Assembly: GCA_947476285.1 (NCBI GenBank)
Contig: CANJPU010000007.1
Location: 62,001 to 126,000 of the forward strand
Direction: 5' to 3'
Length of the DNA stretch: 64,000 bases
Source: Comamonadaceae bacterium
GTDB taxonomy: Bacteria > Pseudomonadota > Gammaproteobacteria > Burkholderiales > Burkholderiaceae_C
Below the pieces are notes generated by a model. That model searched no databases. It had not been told where the DNA came from and saw only the letters and a list, made by a program, of their open reading frames with translations. Within the stretch, counting starts at the first letter, position 1. Each line of letters begins with the position of its first letter. A program made the translations under genes and the position numbers. This document shows, piece by piece, positions 8,647-16,740 of the stretch.

Positions 8647-9197
8647 AGCGCCTGCTGGACCTGCTGATGTCCTGCGTTGCCCTGGTCTTGCTGTCGCCGC
8701 TGCTGCTGGCCGCGGCGCTTGCCATTGCACTGGAGGACGGGCGGCCCATCTTTTTCCGCCAGGTGCGGGTGGGGCAGGGCGGGCGCGAATTTTTCATGCT
8801 CAAGTTTCGCAGCATGGTCAAGAATGCGGCGAGCATTGGCCCCTATCACACCGCGCAAGACGACCCGCGCATCACCCGCACCGGCCGCTTCCTGCGCCGC
8901 AGCAGCATCGACGAGTTGCCGCAACTGCTCAATGTGCTCACGGGCGACATGAGCCTGGTCGGCCCGCGCCCTGACGTGCCCGCGCAGCGCGCCCTCTACA
9001 GCCAGGCCGACTGGGCCGAGCGTTGCAGCGTGCGCCCGGGCATTACCGGCCTGGCGCAGGCACAGCTCAGGTCAGAAGCCACACCTGCCCAGCGCCTGGC
9101 GCTGGACCTGCGCTACGCCCGAGAACACAGCCTGTGGCTTGATCTGAAAATCATCTTCTGGACCTTGGGCCGCATCACCGGCCGGGGCAGCAACTGA
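8643..9197 (+). CDS. PglC-like monotopic phosphoglycosyl transferase
   Basis: Transfers a sugar phosphate from a UDP-sugar to undecaprenyl phosphate, the first membrane step of glycan assembly. The 184-residue length is that of the minimal PglC-type catalytic domain, without the extra N-terminal helices of WcaJ. It has one re-entrant N-terminal helix ([19 protein letters not shown]), the LKFRSM motif, the catalytic Asp-Glu pair in SSIDELPQ (D90-E91) and the [10 protein letters not shown] block. It overlaps the aldolase by 4 bases and its stop codon abuts the asnB start. Because the cluster can make UDP-diNAc-bacillosamine through its PglF-, PglE- and PglD-like proteins, that sugar is a reasonable substrate guess, not shown by sequence. 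Confidence 0.92.
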   Translation: MKRLLDLLMSCVALVLLSPLLLAAALAIALEDGRPIFFRQVRVGQGGREFFMLKFRSMVKNAASIGPYHTAQDDPRITRTGRFLRRSSIDELPQLLNVLTGDMSLVGPRPDVPAQRALYSQADWAERCSVRPGITGLAQAQLRSEATPAQRLALDLRYAREHSLWLDLKIIFWTLGRITGRGSN

Positions 9198-10988
9198 ATG
9201 TGCGGCATCTTTGGGTATTGGGACCGAGCGCGCAAGGCCATGCCGGGCGACGCGCTCCTGGCCATGGCGCAAAAGCTGGTGCACCGCGGCCCGGATGACC
9301 AAGGCATCTGGCAGCAGCCGCAGCGCGGTGTGGCCATAGGCAACCGGCGCTTGTCCATCATTGACATCGGCGGCGGGCATCAGCCATTTGTGTCCGACGA
9401 CGGCCAGGTGGCGGTGGTGCAAAACGGCGAGATCTTCAACCATGTGGAACTCGCCGATGAACTGCGCGCACAAGGCGTGGTGATGCGCACGCATTCGGAT
9501 ACCGAAGTAATCCTGCGGCTGTACGAGCGCGAAGGCATCGCCTGCCTGCGCCGGCTCAATGGCATGTTCGCCATTGCGATTGACGACGCACGTGAAGACG
9601 CGATGTACCTTGCCCGCGATCGCATCGGCGTCAAGCCTTTGTATGTGGCCGACGACGGGCAACGCGCGGTGTTTGCTTCAGAGATCAAAGCACTTTTGCC
9701 GTGGACGTCAGCGCGCCAGGGCCTGGACGGCGTGGATCTGCAAGCCATTGATCATTACCTGACGTTCAACTACATTCCCGCGCCCTGGACCATCTGGCGC
9801 GGCCTGCGCCATGTGATGCCCGGCACCTGGATGAAGTTCACCCGCACCGGTGTGCAGACCCAGCGTTGGTGGAGCCTGGCCGCGCAGCAAGAGCGCGACT
9901 ACGCTTTCGACGAATGGGCGCAGGAGTTCATGGGCATCCTGGACGACGCCACGCGTATTCGCCTGCGCGCCGATGTGCCCTTCGGTGCCTTTCTATCGGG
10001 TGGCGTGGATTCGAGCACCATCGTGGGCCTGATGGCGCGCCATGTGGCTCAGCCGGTCAAAACCTTCTGCATCGGCTTTGCCGACCCGCGCTATGACGAG
10101 TCGGCCTTTGCCGCGTTGGCGGCGCAACGCTTTGGCTGCCAGCACACCAGCGAGATCGCGCAGCTCAATATGCTGGAGCGCTGGCCCCATGTGCTGTACC
10201 ACCTGGATCAACCACACGGCGATGCGTCCTTCATGCCAACCCTGCGGGTCAGCGAACTCGCGGCCCGGCATGTGAAGGTGGTGCTCACCGGCGACGGTGG
10301 CGATGAGCTCTTTGCGGGCTACGACAAATACGAGAGTTTCTTTGCCAGGCCCGATGCGCAGGCGCTGGACGCGGCCAGTTTTCAGCGTGCCTACTTCGAT
10401 TCCATTTCGCTCTTTCAGCCGGCCGCCAAGCAGGCGCTCTACCAGCCGGGCATCGCGGCGCAACTGCAAGGCATCGACAGCTTCGACGCCGCAGCCAAAC
10501 CCTGGTTCGACGAAGCCGCCCACTTCGACCGCCTCAACCAGGCCTTGTACCTGGACATGCAGCTGCTGCTCTCGGGCAATAACCTGGTCAAGCCCGATCG
10601 CATGGGCATGGCTGTCTCGATCGAGGCGCGCACGCCCTTTCTGGATTGGCGGATGATGGAGCTGGCTTTTCGCTCGCGCGGCAGCACAAAGATCCATGAG
10701 GGCGACAAGAAGCATTGGTACAAGCGCGCGGCGGCGCCGCTCATTGGCCAAGACCTGGCCTACCGCAAGAAGCAGATGTTCACCGTGCCGGTGGGCGACT
10801 GGTTTCGCGGCGAGAGCTATCCGTGGCTCGCGCAGACGCTGCAATCAAGCGAGCTGCTGGCGCGCCTGTTCCGACCTGAAGTCATCAACACCATGCTTGC
10901 CAGCCACTTGGACGGCACCGCCAACCACACCCGTGAGCTGCGCGCCCTGGTGGCGCTGGCGCTGTGGGCGCAGACCATTGGCCCCTGA
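9198..10988 (+). CDS. asnB: Asparagine synthase (glutamine-hydrolysing)-family amidotransferase
   Basis: A 596-residue two-domain enzyme. The N-terminal class II glutaminase domain starts with Cys at position 2 (MCGIFGYWD), with HRGPDDQG, NRRLSIID and NGEIFNH. The C-terminal PP-loop synthetase has FLSGGVDSSTIVGLM (ATP binding) and LTGDGGDELFAGYDKY. It therefore transfers glutamine-derived ammonia to an adenylated carboxylate. AsnB-like proteins in polysaccharide clusters are thought to amidate a sugar uronic acid or another acid rather than make free asparagine. The ATG directly follows the stop codon of the phosphoglycosyl transferase (TGAATG), indicating translational coupling. All catalytic motifs are intact. 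Confidence 0.93.
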   Translation: MCGIFGYWDRARKAMPGDALLAMAQKLVHRGPDDQGIWQQPQRGVAIGNRRLSIIDIGGGHQPFVSDDGQVAVVQNGEIFNHVELADELRAQGVVMRTHSDTEVILRLYEREGIACLRRLNGMFAIAIDDAREDAMYLARDRIGVKPLYVADDGQRAVFASEIKALLPWTSARQGLDGVDLQAIDHYLTFNYIPAPWTIWRGLRHVMPGTWMKFTRTGVQTQRWWSLAAQQERDYAFDEWAQEFMGILDDATRIRLRADVPFGAFLSGGVDSSTIVGLMARHVAQPVKTFCIGFADPRYDESAFAALAAQRFGCQHTSEIAQLNMLERWPHVLYHLDQPHGDASFMPTLRVSELAARHVKVVLTGDGGDELFAGYDKYESFFARPDAQALDAASFQRAYFDSISLFQPAAKQALYQPGIAAQLQGIDSFDAAAKPWFDEAAHFDRLNQALYLDMQLLLSGNNLVKPDRMGMAVSIEARTPFLDWRMMELAFRSRGSTKIHEGDKKHWYKRAAAPLIGQDLAYRKKQMFTVPVGDWFRGESYPWLAQTLQSSELLARLFRPEVINTMLASHLDGTANHTRELRALVALALWAQTIGP

Positions 10989-10993
10989 AGCCC

Positions 10994-12193
10994 ATGAAGA
11001 AAGTGCTGTTCGTCTGCTATGGCTCGGGACATGTGCGCATGGTGGTGCCGGTGGCCCACGCGCTGCAGGCGGCCGGGTTGGCCCAGGTGCAGGTGCTGGG
11101 CCTGACCACCGCAGCGCGAGTGGTGCGAGCGGCCGGTCTGCCGCTCTTGCAGTTCAAGGATTTCTTGTTGCCGGGCGACGAAGCAGCGCTGGCCCTGGGG
11201 CAAGAGCTGCTGGCGGACATGGGTGCCGTGCAAGACCCGGCCGAAAGTGCAGCCTACCTGGGCCTGTGCTTTGCCGAACTGCAGGCCGAAGTCGGCCCGC
11301 AGGAAGCACGGGCGCGCTACGCCCGGCTGGGGCGGCAGGCCTTCTTGCCTGTCAACACACTGCGGCGCATTCTTCAGGTGGTGCAGCCCGATCTGCTGGT
11401 GGTCACCAATTCACCTCGGGCCGAGCGGGCAGCAGTGCTGGCTGCCGCTTCCATCGGGCTGCCCAGCGTGTGCATCGTCGATCTGTTTGCCATCGACGAA
11501 GTACGCTGGATCGGCGCGCCCGACTACGCCCAGCGGGTTTGTGTGCTCAACGAAGAAGTCAAGCAGTTCCTGATTTCCGCTGGCCGCAAGCCAGAGCAAG
11601 TGGTGGTCACAGGTAACCCGGCCTTCGATGTTCTGCAGGGTCCCCACCCTGTGCGCGCCGGCCGCGAGCTGCGCCACAGCCAAGGCTGGGACGACAAACG
11701 CGTATTGCTCTGGCCCAGCCAGACCGAGCCCGCCGTGCATCCCTTTGATGGCCGACCGGGTGACCCCAGCCTACCCGAGCAGGTGCTGGCCCAACTGGTG
11801 GCCTGGGTGCAAGACCATGCCGACGCGGTGCTGTGCGTGCGCCCACGTGCGGGCGAGCCCATGCCTGCGTTGCCATCCGACCCGCGCATCGTGGTGACTG
11901 GCCAAGACTGGCCTCTGCCGGAGCTGCTGCACGCGGTCAACACCGTCGTCACCTTGAGCTCCACGGTGGGGCTGGAGGGGCATTTGTGCGGCACGCGCCT
12001 GATTCAGGTGCTGGGGTCGGTGTTTGAAGACGCCATGCCCTTGGCGCGTTTCGGCGTGGCCGATGCGGCCGTGCCCTTGCCAGGCTTGCACCAGGCCCTG
12101 GACACATGGGCTGGCGCGCCAAGGCGGCCCGCCTCGGGGGCGCATCAGGCGGCTACTGCGCTTGTTATCGATGTTCTGGCCGAATTTCTATAA
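10994..12193 (+). CDS. GT-B-fold glycosyltransferase/epimerase-like protein
   Basis: A 399-residue soluble protein with the GT-B pattern: N-terminal VLFVCYGSGHVRMVVPVAHAL (Gly-rich nucleotide-sugar fold), a second Rossmann half starting near VLLWPSQTEP, and a C-terminal TLSSTVGLEGHLCGTRL that resembles the donor-binding segment of UDP-GlcNAc 2-epimerases and of capsule and polysialyl transferases. The start is set at ATG 10994, five bases after the asnB stop; an earlier ATG lies inside asnB. As the only clear glycosyltransferase-like gene in the cluster other than the PglC-like enzyme, it is the best candidate for transferring the nonulosonate made downstream. Donor and acceptor cannot be read from the sequence. 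Confidence 0.7.
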   Translation: MKKVLFVCYGSGHVRMVVPVAHALQAAGLAQVQVLGLTTAARVVRAAGLPLLQFKDFLLPGDEAALALGQELLADMGAVQDPAESAAYLGLCFAELQAEVGPQEARARYARLGRQAFLPVNTLRRILQVVQPDLLVVTNSPRAERAAVLAAASIGLPSVCIVDLFAIDEVRWIGAPDYAQRVCVLNEEVKQFLISAGRKPEQVVVTGNPAFDVLQGPHPVRAGRELRHSQGWDDKRVLLWPSQTEPAVHPFDGRPGDPSLPEQVLAQLVAWVQDHADAVLCVRPRAGEPMPALPSDPRIVVTGQDWPLPELLHAVNTVVTLSSTVGLEGHLCGTRLIQVLGSVFEDAMPLARFGVADAAVPLPGLHQALDTWAGAPRRPASGAHQAATALVIDVLAEFL

Positions 12194-12250
12194 TTGCTCG
12201 TTTCCAGGGCGGCCTTTCCTTTTTGCCACAACTGCCGCCAAATCCACCTG

Positions 12251-13564
12251 ATGCAACTCATCCCCAATCCCCAGCCGGTTGACCTCGGTGCATTCGATGC
12301 CCCCGAAGATCAGGCCGACATCAAGTACGGCCTGCCGCGCTATGTGCATTTTTGCAAGCACTGCGTCATCTCCAACCAGCGGCCCAATTCGGCCGTGGAG
12401 TATGAGCACACCAAGGCCAGCAAGAAAGCCACCATCGCGTTCGACGCACAAGGCGTGTGCGACGCCTGCCGCTTTGCCGAGCAAAAGCGCGGCACCATCG
12501 ACTGGAAGGTTCGCGAAGACCAACTGGCAGCGCTGTGCGATCGTTTTCGCAGCAAGTCAGGCTACGACTGTCTCGTGCCCGGCTCAGGCGGCAAGGACAG
12601 CTTCTATGCCTCACACATCTTGAAGACCCGCTTTGGCATGCACCCGCTCACCTGCACCTGGGCACCCCATGTGTACACCGAGTGGGGCTGGAAGAATTTC
12701 GAATCATGGTTGCATGCCGGTTTTGATAATTACCTCATGACGCCCAATGGCCGGGTGCACAGGCTGCTCACCCGGCTGGCGGTGGAAAATCTCTTCCATC
12801 CTTTCCAGGCTTTCATCTTTGGCCAGAAATCGCTTGCGCCCAAGATGGCGCTGCTGCACGACATTCCCTTCGTGATCTACGGCGAGAACGAAGCCGAGTA
12901 CGGCAACCCCATCGGTGACACCAGCAGTGCCAAGCGCGACTGGTCTTACTTCACCTCATCAGACAAATCGCAGATCTACCTGGGCGGCACCTCGCTGGCC
13001 AGCCTGTACCAGGACTACGGCCTCGAAGAGCAAGACCTGTTGCCTTACCTGCCGGCTGATCCGCTGCAAATTGAGAAGAAGCAGGTGGAAGTGCACTACC
13101 TGGGCTACTACCTCAAGTGGCATCCGCAAAGCTGCTACTACTACGCGGTCGAGCACGGCGGCTTCGAGGCCTCGCCCGAGCGCACGCCCGGCACCTACAG
13201 CAAGTACAACAGCATCGATGACCGCATCGACGACTTCCACTACTACACCACCTTCACCAAGTTCGGCATTGGCCGCGCCACCTACGACGCGGCGCAGGAG
13301 ATCCGCTCAGGCGACATCACCCGCGACGAAGGTGTGGCCCTGGTGCGCCGCTATGACGGCGAGTTTCCCGAACGCTTCGCCGAAGAAATCTTCCGCTACC
13401 TCAGCATCCCCGAAAAAGAATTTCCCCAGGCCCACAAGATGTTTGAGTCCCCGGTGATGGACCGCGAGCACTTCATGCGCCTGGCCGACACCTTCCGCTC
13501 GCCCCACCTCTGGACGCGTGAGGGCGGGCAGTGGAAGCTGCGGCACACGGTGTGGCAGCCGTGA
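12251..13564 (+). CDS. N-acetyl sugar amidotransferase (WbpG/PseA type)
   Basis: A PP-loop ATPase that converts an acetamido group on a nucleotide- or nonulosonate sugar into an acetamidino group using ammonia delivered by HisH/HisF paralogues. Support: the PP-loop VPGSGGKDSFYASHIL (about residues 109-124), an upstream Cys cluster (CKHCVIS, then GVCDACRF) typical of this family, and the adjacent hisF and hisH paralogues. I place the start at ATG 12251 (MQLIPN), giving 437 residues; the earlier TTG at 12194 would overlap nothing conserved. A 57-base gap separates it from the preceding gene, the longest gap within the cluster, so an internal promoter is possible. Its GTGA overlap with the HisF paralogue makes a coupled three-gene amidination module. 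Confidence 0.92.
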   Translation: MQLIPNPQPVDLGAFDAPEDQADIKYGLPRYVHFCKHCVISNQRPNSAVEYEHTKASKKATIAFDAQGVCDACRFAEQKRGTIDWKVREDQLAALCDRFRSKSGYDCLVPGSGGKDSFYASHILKTRFGMHPLTCTWAPHVYTEWGWKNFESWLHAGFDNYLMTPNGRVHRLLTRLAVENLFHPFQAFIFGQKSLAPKMALLHDIPFVIYGENEAEYGNPIGDTSSAKRDWSYFTSSDKSQIYLGGTSLASLYQDYGLEEQDLLPYLPADPLQIEKKQVEVHYLGYYLKWHPQSCYYYAVEHGGFEASPERTPGTYSKYNSIDDRIDDFHYYTTFTKFGIGRATYDAAQEIRSGDITRDEGVALVRRYDGEFPERFAEEIFRYLSIPEKEFPQAHKMFESPVMDREHFMRLADTFRSPHLWTREGGQWKLRHTVWQP

Positions 13565-14337
13565 GCCACGTTCGCATCATCGCCCGCCTGGACATCAAGG
13601 GCCCCAACCTGATCAAGGGGGTGCACCTGGAAGGGCTGCGGGTGGTGGGCGATCCGCATGAGCATGCGCTGCGCTACTACGAAGAGGGCGCCGACGAACT
13701 GCTCTTCATCGACATCGTCGCCAGCCTCTATCAGCGCAACAACCTCACCGACATCATCAAGCGCGCCGCCGATCGCATCTACGTGCCCATCACAGTGGGC
13801 GGTGGCATCAGGTCGCTGGACAACGTGAGCCAGATGATGCACTCGGGCGCCGACAAAGTGGCCGTCAACACCGCTGCCATCGCCCGCCCTGAGTTGATAG
13901 GCGAGGTCGCCCGCCGCTACGGTTCGCAGTGCATGGTGTTGGGCATTGAGGCCAAGCGCATCGCGCCGGGAAAATGGGAGGCCTACACCGACAATGGGCG
14001 CGAGCGCACTGGGCTGGACGTGGTGCAGTGGGCACGCTGCGCAGTAGACATGGGGGCCGGCGAGATTCTCCTCACATCGGTTGACCAGGAAGGCACCCGC
14101 AAGGGTTTTGATCTGCCGCTCGTTCAACAAGTGTGCGACGCGGTCAATGTGCCAGTCACCGCCAGCGGAGGTTTTGGCAAGGCGCAGGACTTGGCGGCGG
14201 TTGGCGCCACCGGCGTCAGCGGCATCGCGATTGCCGATGCCTTGCACTGGAAACGCATGAGCCTGGCCGAGATCAAGGCCCATGCGGCAGCCGCTGGACT
14301 GGATGTGCGCCGTGGTGATGGGCGGGTGACGCCATGA
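13561..14337 (+). CDS. hisF2: HisF paralogue (WbuZ/HisF2-type) of the acetamidino module
   Basis: A 258-residue (beta-alpha)8 barrel related to imidazole-glycerol-phosphate synthase HisF. With the GTG start at 13561, which overlaps the preceding TGA (GTGA), the first catalytic Asp falls at position 11 (IARLDIKG), as in HisF. At the second catalytic position, Asp130 in HisF (AIDAKR), this protein has Glu (GIEAKR, residue 130). The phosphate-binding GGGIRS and ASGGFGK loops remain. The Asp-to-Glu change, together with the neighbouring amidotransferase, supports a role as an ammonia channel for sugar amidination rather than histidine biosynthesis. No other his genes are nearby. It overlaps hisH2 by 4 bases. 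Confidence 0.9.
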   Translation: MSHVRIIARLDIKGPNLIKGVHLEGLRVVGDPHEHALRYYEEGADELLFIDIVASLYQRNNLTDIIKRAADRIYVPITVGGGIRSLDNVSQMMHSGADKVAVNTAAIARPELIGEVARRYGSQCMVLGIEAKRIAPGKWEAYTDNGRERTGLDVVQWARCAVDMGAGEILLTSVDQEGTRKGFDLPLVQQVCDAVNVPVTASGGFGKAQDLAAVGATGVSGIAIADALHWKRMSLAEIKAHAAAAGLDVRRGDGRVTP

Positions 14338-14972
14338 GCCTAGAGGTCACCGTGCTCGACTACGGCATAGGCAACCAGCTCAATGTGTTGCGCGCCCTGG
14401 AGCATTGCGGCGCGACGGTCAAGGTGGTGCAGAAGGCATCGGCCGCCGATGTAGATGCACCGCGCATGGTGCTGCCCGGCGTGGGCGCCTTTGGCGATGG
14501 CATGGCCGAGTTGCACGCACGTGGCTTCGATGATCTGGTCAAGCGCTTTGCGCAAACCAGCCGCCCCTTCCTGGGCATCTGCGTTGGCATGCAGGTGATG
14601 TTCGAAGCCAGCGAAGAGATGGGTGAGCATCAGGGCCTGGGTCTGCTGCAGGGCCGGGTGTGCGCCGTGCCAGCGGTGGGTGTCAATGGGTTGCCGCACC
14701 GCATACCGCACATCGGCTGGCGGCGGCTGCTGCCGGTTGCGCCCTGGGAGGGTACCATCCTGGCCAGGGTGCAGCCGAAGGAGCGCGTGTACTTCGTGCA
14801 CTCGTTCTCAGCGCAGCCCAGCCGACCCGGTGTGCGCCTGGCTGAGGTCGATTACGACGGCATCCCGGTGTGCGCTGCAGTGCATCAGGACAATCTCTAT
14901 GGTTGCCAGTTCCACCCCGAGCGCAGCGCCGAGACCGGGCTCAATGTGTTGCGGAAATTCCTACAATTGTGA
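14334..14972 (+). CDS. hisH2: HisH paralogue, glutaminase subunit of the acetamidino module
   Basis: A 212-residue class I glutamine amidotransferase of the HisH type that releases ammonia from glutamine for its HisF-like partner. The catalytic Cys is C83 in FLGICVGMQ and the His is in GCQFHPERS near residue 195, with Glu two residues later; LPGVGAFGDGM forms the oxyanion region. The ATG overlaps the hisF2 stop (ATGA), and its own TGA is overlapped by the next GTG. Intact active-site residues imply a working glutaminase. Context ties it to the amidotransferase at 12251 rather than to histidine synthesis. Confidence 0.92.
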   Translation: MSLEVTVLDYGIGNQLNVLRALEHCGATVKVVQKASAADVDAPRMVLPGVGAFGDGMAELHARGFDDLVKRFAQTSRPFLGICVGMQVMFEASEEMGEHQGLGLLQGRVCAVPAVGVNGLPHRIPHIGWRRLLPVAPWEGTILARVQPKERVYFVHSFSAQPSRPGVRLAEVDYDGIPVCAAVHQDNLYGCQFHPERSAETGLNVLRKFLQL

Positions 14973-15694
14973 ACAACACCACCACGCCCGGCCTGATCAT
15001 CGCGACCATCTGCGCGCGCGGCGGCAGCAAGGGCTTGCCGGGCAAGAACATCCGAGACTTTGCAGGGCGCCCCTTGATCGCGCAGACCATTGCGCAAGCA
15101 TTGGCCTGTTCTGACATCAATGGCGTGTATGTCTCCACCGACGATGCGCAAATCGCCGACGCGGCCCGCGCCGCCGGCGCTACCGTGCCCTACATTCGTC
15201 CCGCCGAGCTTGCGACCGACGAGGCTGGCAAGCTGCCCGTGATCGAACACCTGGTGCGCCACCTGGAGATGCAAGGCCAGCGCATCGCGCGCATCGTTGA
15301 TCTGCAGCCCACCTCGCCACTGCGTGACGCGGGCGACATCGCCGCCGCGCTGCGCACCCGCGCCGATGCGCCGCTGGTGGTCAGCGTGGTGGAGGCGGCG
15401 GACAATCCGTACTTCAACATGGTCGAGCCCGGGCCCGATGGCTGGATGCATCTGTGCAAAGGGCAGGGCAGCGACCGGCGCCAGGACACGCCGCCCGTGT
15501 ATGCGCTCAATGGCGCGATCTATGTGTGGCAACGCAGCGCGTTGTCGCATGCGGCGCTGCACGGCCTATGGAGCGTGAACATCGCGCCCTATGTGATGCC
15601 AAGATGGAAGTCGGTGGACATCGACACTCTTGACGATTTTGACTACGCGCTCTGGTTGCATGGGCGGCATGTCAAGAACAAGGCGGCGTCATGA
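14969..15694 (+). CDS. CMP-nonulosonate cytidylyltransferase (NeuA/LegF-like)
   Basis: Activates a sialic-acid-like sugar with CTP to CMP-sugar. The 241-residue protein opens with ICARGGSKGLPGKNIR, the nucleotide-binding signature of CMP-sialate synthetases, followed by VYVSTDDAQIA, LQPTSPLRD and a closing SVDIDTLDDFDYAL (metal and sugar binding). The start is the GTG at 14969, overlapping the hisH2 stop (GTGA); an upstream in-frame ATG (14870) would extend deep into hisH2. It lacks the C-terminal phosphatase or esterase domains of some NeuA proteins. With the other genes here it best fits CMP-legionaminate synthetase, though Pse or Neu5Ac specificity cannot be read by eye. Confidence 0.9.
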   Translation: MNNTTTPGLIIATICARGGSKGLPGKNIRDFAGRPLIAQTIAQALACSDINGVYVSTDDAQIADAARAAGATVPYIRPAELATDEAGKLPVIEHLVRHLEMQGQRIARIVDLQPTSPLRDAGDIAAALRTRADAPLVVSVVEAADNPYFNMVEPGPDGWMHLCKGQGSDRRQDTPPVYALNGAIYVWQRSALSHAALHGLWSVNIAPYVMPRWKSVDIDTLDDFDYALWLHGRHVKNKAAS

Positions 15695-16740
15695 CGGCAA
15701 GCACCAGCGCAACCCCAGTCTTCATCATTGCCGAAGCCGGCGTCAACCACAACGGCGATCTGGCGCTGGCGCTGCGCTTGTGCGATGCGGCGCATGCGGC
15801 AGGCGCCGACGCGGTGAAGTTCCAGACCTTTCGCGCACTAGACCTGGTGGTGCCCGGTGCACCCACCGCGCAGTACCAGGCCAGGCAAACCGGCGAGCAA
15901 GACCAATACGCCATGCTGCAAAAGCTGGAGCTGTCCAAGGCGCAACACGAAGCCATCAAGGCGCACTGCGACAGCATAGGCATTGAATTCTTCTCCACGC
16001 CATTTTCGGTGGACGCGGTGGACATGCTGGTGGCCCTGGGCGTGCGCCGCATCAAGCTCTCATCGGGTGAGATCACTCACCGCGCATTGGTTGAGCGTGC
16101 GGCCGCCACGCAGTTGCCGCTGCTGGTGTCTACCGGCATGGCCACGATGCAAGAAATTCGCGAGGCGCTGCAATGGATTGGCGCCGCGCGTGGCAGTCTG
16201 CAGCAAGTCACGGTGTTTCATTGCACATCGGCCTACCCCGCGCCTGATGAGGCGCTCAACCTTCGCGCGCTGCTCTCCATGGCGCGCGACTTACCCGGTG
16301 TGTCCATAGGCTACTCCGACCACAGCCTGGGCATAGAAGCGCCGCTCGCCTGCGTGGCCCTGGGCGCCACCGTGATAGAGAAGCACCTCACGCTGGACCG
16401 CACCATGCCGGGCCCCGACCATGCGGCCTCACTGGAGCCAGCCGAGTTCGCGCACATGTGCGCGGGCATCCGCCGCGTCAGCGCCATGCTGGGCGACGGC
16501 ATCAAGGCGCCCAGCGCGCAGGAGCGCGACACCGCGCGGGTGGCACGCCGCAGCATCGTGGCCGCAGTGGATATTCCCGCTGGCACGCGCATCACGCAGG
16601 ACATGCTGATTTGCCGCCGCCCCGCCACCGGCATCGCACCACGCGAGTTGCCACGCGTCATCGGCCGAGTGGCACACACGCCGATCGCTGCTGCCACAGT
16701 GTTGCAGTGGGATCAACTCGAAGGCGGGGCAGTGCAGTGA
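15691..16740 (+). CDS. neuB: N-acetylneuraminate/legionaminate synthase (NeuB/LegI family)
   Basis: Condenses an N-acylated mannosamine-type sugar with phosphoenolpyruvate to a nonulosonic acid. The 349-residue protein has a TIM barrel (EAGVNHNGDLALAL, ADAVKFQTF, FFSTPFS, KLSSGEITH, GYSDHSLG) and a C-terminal SAF/antifreeze-like domain starting near RSIVAAVDIPAGTRI, the normal NeuB order. The barrel carries the metal-binding histidines and the active-site Lys and Glu. The ATG overlaps the preceding stop (ATGA) and its TGA is overlapped by the NeuC-like GTG. Given the upstream UDP-diNAcBac-type enzymes, the likely substrate is 2,4-diacetamido-2,4,6-trideoxymannose, giving legionaminic acid. 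Confidence 0.95.
   Translation: MTASTSATPVFIIAEAGVNHNGDLALALRLCDAAHAAGADAVKFQTFRALDLVVPGAPTAQYQARQTGEQDQYAMLQKLELSKAQHEAIKAHCDSIGIEFFSTPFSVDAVDMLVALGVRRIKLSSGEITHRALVERAAATQLPLLVSTGMATMQEIREALQWIGAARGSLQQVTVFHCTSAYPAPDEALNLRALLSMARDLPGVSIGYSDHSLGIEAPLACVALGATVIEKHLTLDRTMPGPDHAASLEPAEFAHMCAGIRRVSAMLGDGIKAPSAQERDTARVARRSIVAAVDIPAGTRITQDMLICRRPATGIAPRELPRVIGRVAHTPIAAATVLQWDQLEGGAVQ

Noticed and set aside
9993-10844. Open frame antisense to asnB
   Set aside because: Covered by a well-conserved gene on the plus strand and has no recognisable features.
12162-12194. TTGTTA plus TATAAT resembling a promoter before the amidotransferase gene
   Set aside because: The -10 matches perfectly but the spacer is 21 bases and the -10 overlaps the previous stop codon; too weak to annotate as a feature.
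13561-14972. Histidine-biosynthesis hisHF pair
   Set aside because: No other his genes are present, the HisF paralogue has Glu at position 130, and the pair is coupled to a sugar amidotransferase and nonulosonate genes.
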